Assembly (NCBI GenBank): GCA_031273645.1 | Contig: JAISRM010000052.1 | Location: 1-7,566 of the forward strand | Source: Endomicrobium sp. | GTDB lineage: Bacteria; Elusimicrobiota; Endomicrobiia; Endomicrobiales; Endomicrobiaceae | DNA: 7,566 nucleotides | Direction of reading: 5' to 3' | Shown here: positions 6,089 through 7,566 of the stretch, in pieces | How positions within the stretch are numbered: the stretch's first letter is position 1 | Layout: each line of letters begins with the position of its first letter | Position numbers and translations under genes: made by a program | The notes under the pieces: model-generated | The model's database searches: none | What the model saw: only the letters and a program-made list of their open reading frames with translations | Told to the model about the DNA's origin: nothing

Positions 6089-6116
6089 GCCGGATACGCT
6101 GGGCAACACAGCCGGC
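6089..6116 (+). other. Hairpin downstream of the zinc-ribbon gene
   Basis: GCCGG (6089-6093) pairs with CCGGC (6112-6116), and an inner CTG/CAG helix (6099-6101 with 6109-6111) can stack inside it. AAAACGTTTT follows at 6117-6126. There are only four T's in a row, so termination would be weak. It may mark the 3' end of the gene or be part of a structured spacer. Confidence 0.35.
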
Positions 6117-6124
6117 AAAACGTT

Positions 6125-6153
6125 TTGGGCGCGGGTTTTATATGAAATATATT
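6125..6153 (+). promoter_or_regulatory. Weak candidate promoter of rnpB
   Basis: TTGGGC (6125-6130) and TATATT (6148-6153) are separated by 17 nt and would start transcription near 6160, upstream of the RNase P RNA. The -35 matches only its TTG, and the elements lie inside a hairpin. Nothing better is visible between 6065 and 6182. Confidence 0.3.
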
Positions 6154-6160
6154 CCCGCGC
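6129..6160. terminator. Strong GC-stem hairpin before rnpB, possible terminator of the zinc-ribbon gene
   Basis: GCGCGGG (6129-6135) pairs perfectly with CCCGCGC (6154-6160), and TATAT/ATATA (6139-6143 with 6147-6151) can form an inner helix with a GAA loop. The sequence after it is only moderately T-rich. The stem ends about 23 nt before the first helix of rnpB. It overlaps a candidate rnpB promoter, so termination and initiation may share this site. Confidence 0.45.
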
Positions 6161-6182
6161 TATTTATGTAAATTGTCTTTAC

Positions 6183-6515
6183 GGGCGGGTGCGCGGCCGC
6201 TTTGTTCTTAAGTATTGGACAAAGAGGAAAGTCCGAACTTTACCCGCGCTTTGCGCGGAAAACGGTAGCAGGCAATTCCTGCAGGACGAAAGTCTAAAGG
6301 TGCGAGCAGAGACGCTCTTGCCGGAAACGGCGGAGTATCCTTTAACGGGATAAGTTTCCGCAGTAATGCGGAAAGTGAAACGGCTAAACCCTTACCGGAA
6401 TGCAAGGCTGAAGTATGGCCGCTTGACCGTTAAAAGCGATTTTAACGGCAGAGAAATGGCCGCGCTTTTAAAAAGGAAACTTTTTAAAAGACAGAATTCG
6501 GTGTATAGCCCGCCT
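6183..6515 (+). ncRNA. rnpB: RNase P RNA, bacterial type A
   Basis: This is the catalytic RNA that removes 5' leaders from pre-tRNAs. The conserved core GAGGAAAGTCC is at 6224-6234. Its partner region, ACAGAATTCGG at 6491-6501, lies near the 3' end; together they form helix P4. P1 is GGCGGGT (6184-6190) with GCCCGCC (6508-6514). P3 is CTTTGTTC (6200-6207) with GGACAAAG (6217-6224). The conserved ACGGCTAAACCC stretch is at 6379-6390. Two GNRA-capped hairpins are clear: one with a GCGA loop (6427-6448), and an 11-bp stem with a GAAA loop (6465-6490), probably P18. A P18 of this kind fits the ancestral type A fold. The exact ends are inferred from P1 and could be off by a few bases. The canonical 3' GGCTTA reads GGTGTA here. 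Confidence 0.95.
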
Positions 6516-6545
6516 TAAAAAGACAATATTGAAAGCGAAAAAAAC

Positions 6546-6564
6546 GGAACGCAGTTCTTCTTTT
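6546..6564 (+). terminator. Weak terminator candidate after rnpB
   Basis: A short GGAAC-GCA-GTTCT stem (6546-6558, one G-U pair) is followed by a T-rich tract. The stem is short, so read-through into the downstream membrane-protein gene is likely. That would fit the lack of a visible promoter in 6516-6588. Confidence 0.3.
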
Positions 6565-6588
6565 ATCTGACGTTAAAGCGGAGAAATT

Positions 6589-6942
6589 ATGTCTGCCGTA
6601 ATTTGCATATTAATAGGAATTGCAGGAGGAGTGTTAAGCGGCTTAATGGGCGTAGGCGGCGGCATAGTTCTTATACCTTTAATGATTGTATTTCTCAATA
6701 TGACGCAGCAGCAGGCGCAGGGCACTTCTCTTGCCATAATAACTTTAAGTTTTTTCTCAATGCTTGTATATTACAAAAAAGGATATGTTGATCTCTCTAC
6801 GGCGGCTTTAATAGGAGCCGGTTTTGTTGTAGGCGGTTTTATCGGGGCGCAGGGAGCCGTTTGGGTTTCAGAAGAAATTTTAAGAAAATGTTTTGCCGCG
6901 CTTATGATAATAATGGCAGTCAAAATGCTTTTTTTTAAGTGA
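6589..6942 (+). CDS. Half-length TauE/SafE-family membrane protein
   Basis: This is a 117-residue, strongly hydrophobic protein. The first segment (about residues 3-37) contains Gly-Leu-Met-Gly-Val-Gly-Gly-Gly followed by Ile-Pro, the family's Gly-rich signature. Further membrane segments lie near 46-62, 70-93 and 101-116. TauE/SafE proteins are about 250 residues with two such repeats and export or take up sulfur-containing or organic anions. This gene encodes only one repeat. It has a proper ATG with GGAG at 6580-6583 and a clean stop, and no second half follows, because rsmH starts 8 nt later. It is probably a natural half-size member that would act as a dimer, though a truncated relic is possible. 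The substrate is unknown. The tight spacing suggests one transcript with rsmH. Confidence 0.85.
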   Translation: MSAVICILIGIAGGVLSGLMGVGGGIVLIPLMIVFLNMTQQQAQGTSLAIITLSFFSMLVYYKKGYVDLSTAALIGAGFVVGGFIGAQGAVWVSEEILRKCFAALMIIMAVKMLFFK

Positions 6943-6950
6943 AATAAAAA

Positions 6951-7566
6951 ATGTATCATATATCAGTAATGCCTCATGAAACTTGCCGGTATTTAATCAA
7001 TAACCCTAACGGGCTGTACGCAGATTGCACTTTTGGCGGCGGCGGGCATACGTCTTTTATGCTTGAGCGCTATCAAAATATAAAAATAATAGCTTTTGAC
7101 TGGGACGGCGACGCTGCCGGCAGATATAAAGAAAAAGAAGCTTCTTTTGAAGGCAGAGTAACTTTTGCGCGCGATAATTTTAAAAACATAAAAGAAGCTC
7201 TTAAAACGATTGGCGTAGAAAAAGTTGACGGGATTTTGGCCGATATCGGCGTTTCTTCAAAACAATTTGACGATCTGCAAAGAGGCTTTTCGTTTAATTC
7301 GCCGGTTTTAGATATGAGAATGGATGCAAGGAATCCGGTTACGGCAAAAGACGTCATAAACGGCTGCAGCCAAGAGGAACTTGCCGAAATATTTTATAAA
7401 TACGGAGAGGAATATCATTCAAGGAAAATAGCCGCGGCGATAGCCGAACGCAGAAAAAGAGGCGTTATCAATACGCCTTCTGAACTTTGCGACATAATAG
7501 GGCGCGTTAAAAGACCGGAAGGCAAAATAAATCCGGCGACAAAAGTTTTTCAGGCTTTAAGAATTT
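6951..7566 (+). CDS. rsmH: 16S rRNA (cytosine-1402 N4)-methyltransferase RsmH, N-terminal 205 residues
   Basis: The frame is open from the ATG at 6951 to the window end, so about the last third of this roughly 300-residue enzyme is missing. RsmH uses S-adenosylmethionine to methylate N4 of C1402 in the ribosomal P site. The family motifs are clear: His3 near the start with Pro8-His9-Glu10, and the SAM-binding Asp25-Cys-Thr-Phe-Gly-Gly-Gly-Gly-His33. Also present are Gly-Ile-Leu-Ala-Asp-Ile-Gly-Val-Ser-Ser at 94-103, Arg-Gly-Phe-Ser-Phe at 111-115 and Leu-Asp-Met-Arg-Met-Asp at 120-125. The usual Asp-Arg-Asp after the second strand is Asp50-Trp-Asp52 here. There is no strong ribosome site. The start lies 8 nt past the preceding stop, so translational coupling is likely. 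rsmH normally opens the dcw cell-wall cluster; mraZ, its common upstream neighbour, is not present. Confidence 0.95.
   Translation, partial: MYHISVMPHETCRYLINNPNGLYADCTFGGGGHTSFMLERYQNIKIIAFDWDGDAAGRYKEKEASFEGRVTFARDNFKNIKEALKTIGVEKVDGILADIGVSSKQFDDLQRGFSFNSPVLDMRMDARNPVTAKDVINGCSQEELAEIFYKYGEEYHSRKIAAAIAERRKRGVINTPSELCDIIGRVKRPEGKINPATKVFQALRI

Noticed and set aside
6208..6405. Minus-strand open frame of 65 codons
   Set aside because: It is antisense to the conserved core of RNase P RNA.

Overview
The window is a piece of an AT-rich bacterial chromosome. Its stable RNA genes have near-consensus sigma-70 promoters (TTGACY, 17-nt spacer, TATAAT), and its coding regions are dense with AAA, GAA and TTT codons. 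The set of genes and the codon style remind me of Elusimicrobiota (Endomicrobium-like), but that is an impression and no marker here proves it.

Left part (1-3473): a type III restriction-modification locus, transcribed rightward. It holds the 3' end of a DNA-adenine methyltransferase (Mod) gene and a complete 981-residue restriction subunit (Res) with superfamily 2 helicase motifs and a C-terminal PD-(D/E)xK nuclease. The 95-bp gap between them contains a hairpin. One arm of it can instead pair with the res ribosome binding site.

Middle (3474-4166): about 690 bp without a credible gene, mostly filled by a tandem but uneven array of mosaic repeat units. Each unit begins with a CAGAC-TTC-GTCTG palindrome and carries ATTCCC-N8-GGGAAT hairpins or derivatives of them. 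This resembles the dRS3/intergenic mosaic repeats known from Neisseria. The array separates the restriction locus from a leftward gene for a small Fic-domain protein (4167-4850). The Fic protein carries an intact catalytic motif and an N-terminal autoinhibitory motif, and its gene may be expressed as a leaderless mRNA.

Right part (4950-7566): rightward housekeeping genes. In order these are tRNA-Ile2 (CAT anticodon) with its own promoter and terminator, tRNA-Val (CAC) with its own promoter, a coiled-coil/C4 zinc-ribbon protein, two hairpins, RNase P RNA (rnpB), a half-length TauE/SafE-type membrane protein, and the first two thirds of rsmH (16S rRNA m4C1402 methyltransferase).

Together, an accessory defence-type block (restriction system, repeats, Fic enzyme) abuts a core block for translation and RNA processing. 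The tRNA promoter at 4950 marks the border. I found no integrase, transposase or CRISPR array. The most unusual structures are the mosaic repeat array, the possible RNA switch in front of res and the apparently leaderless Fic gene.
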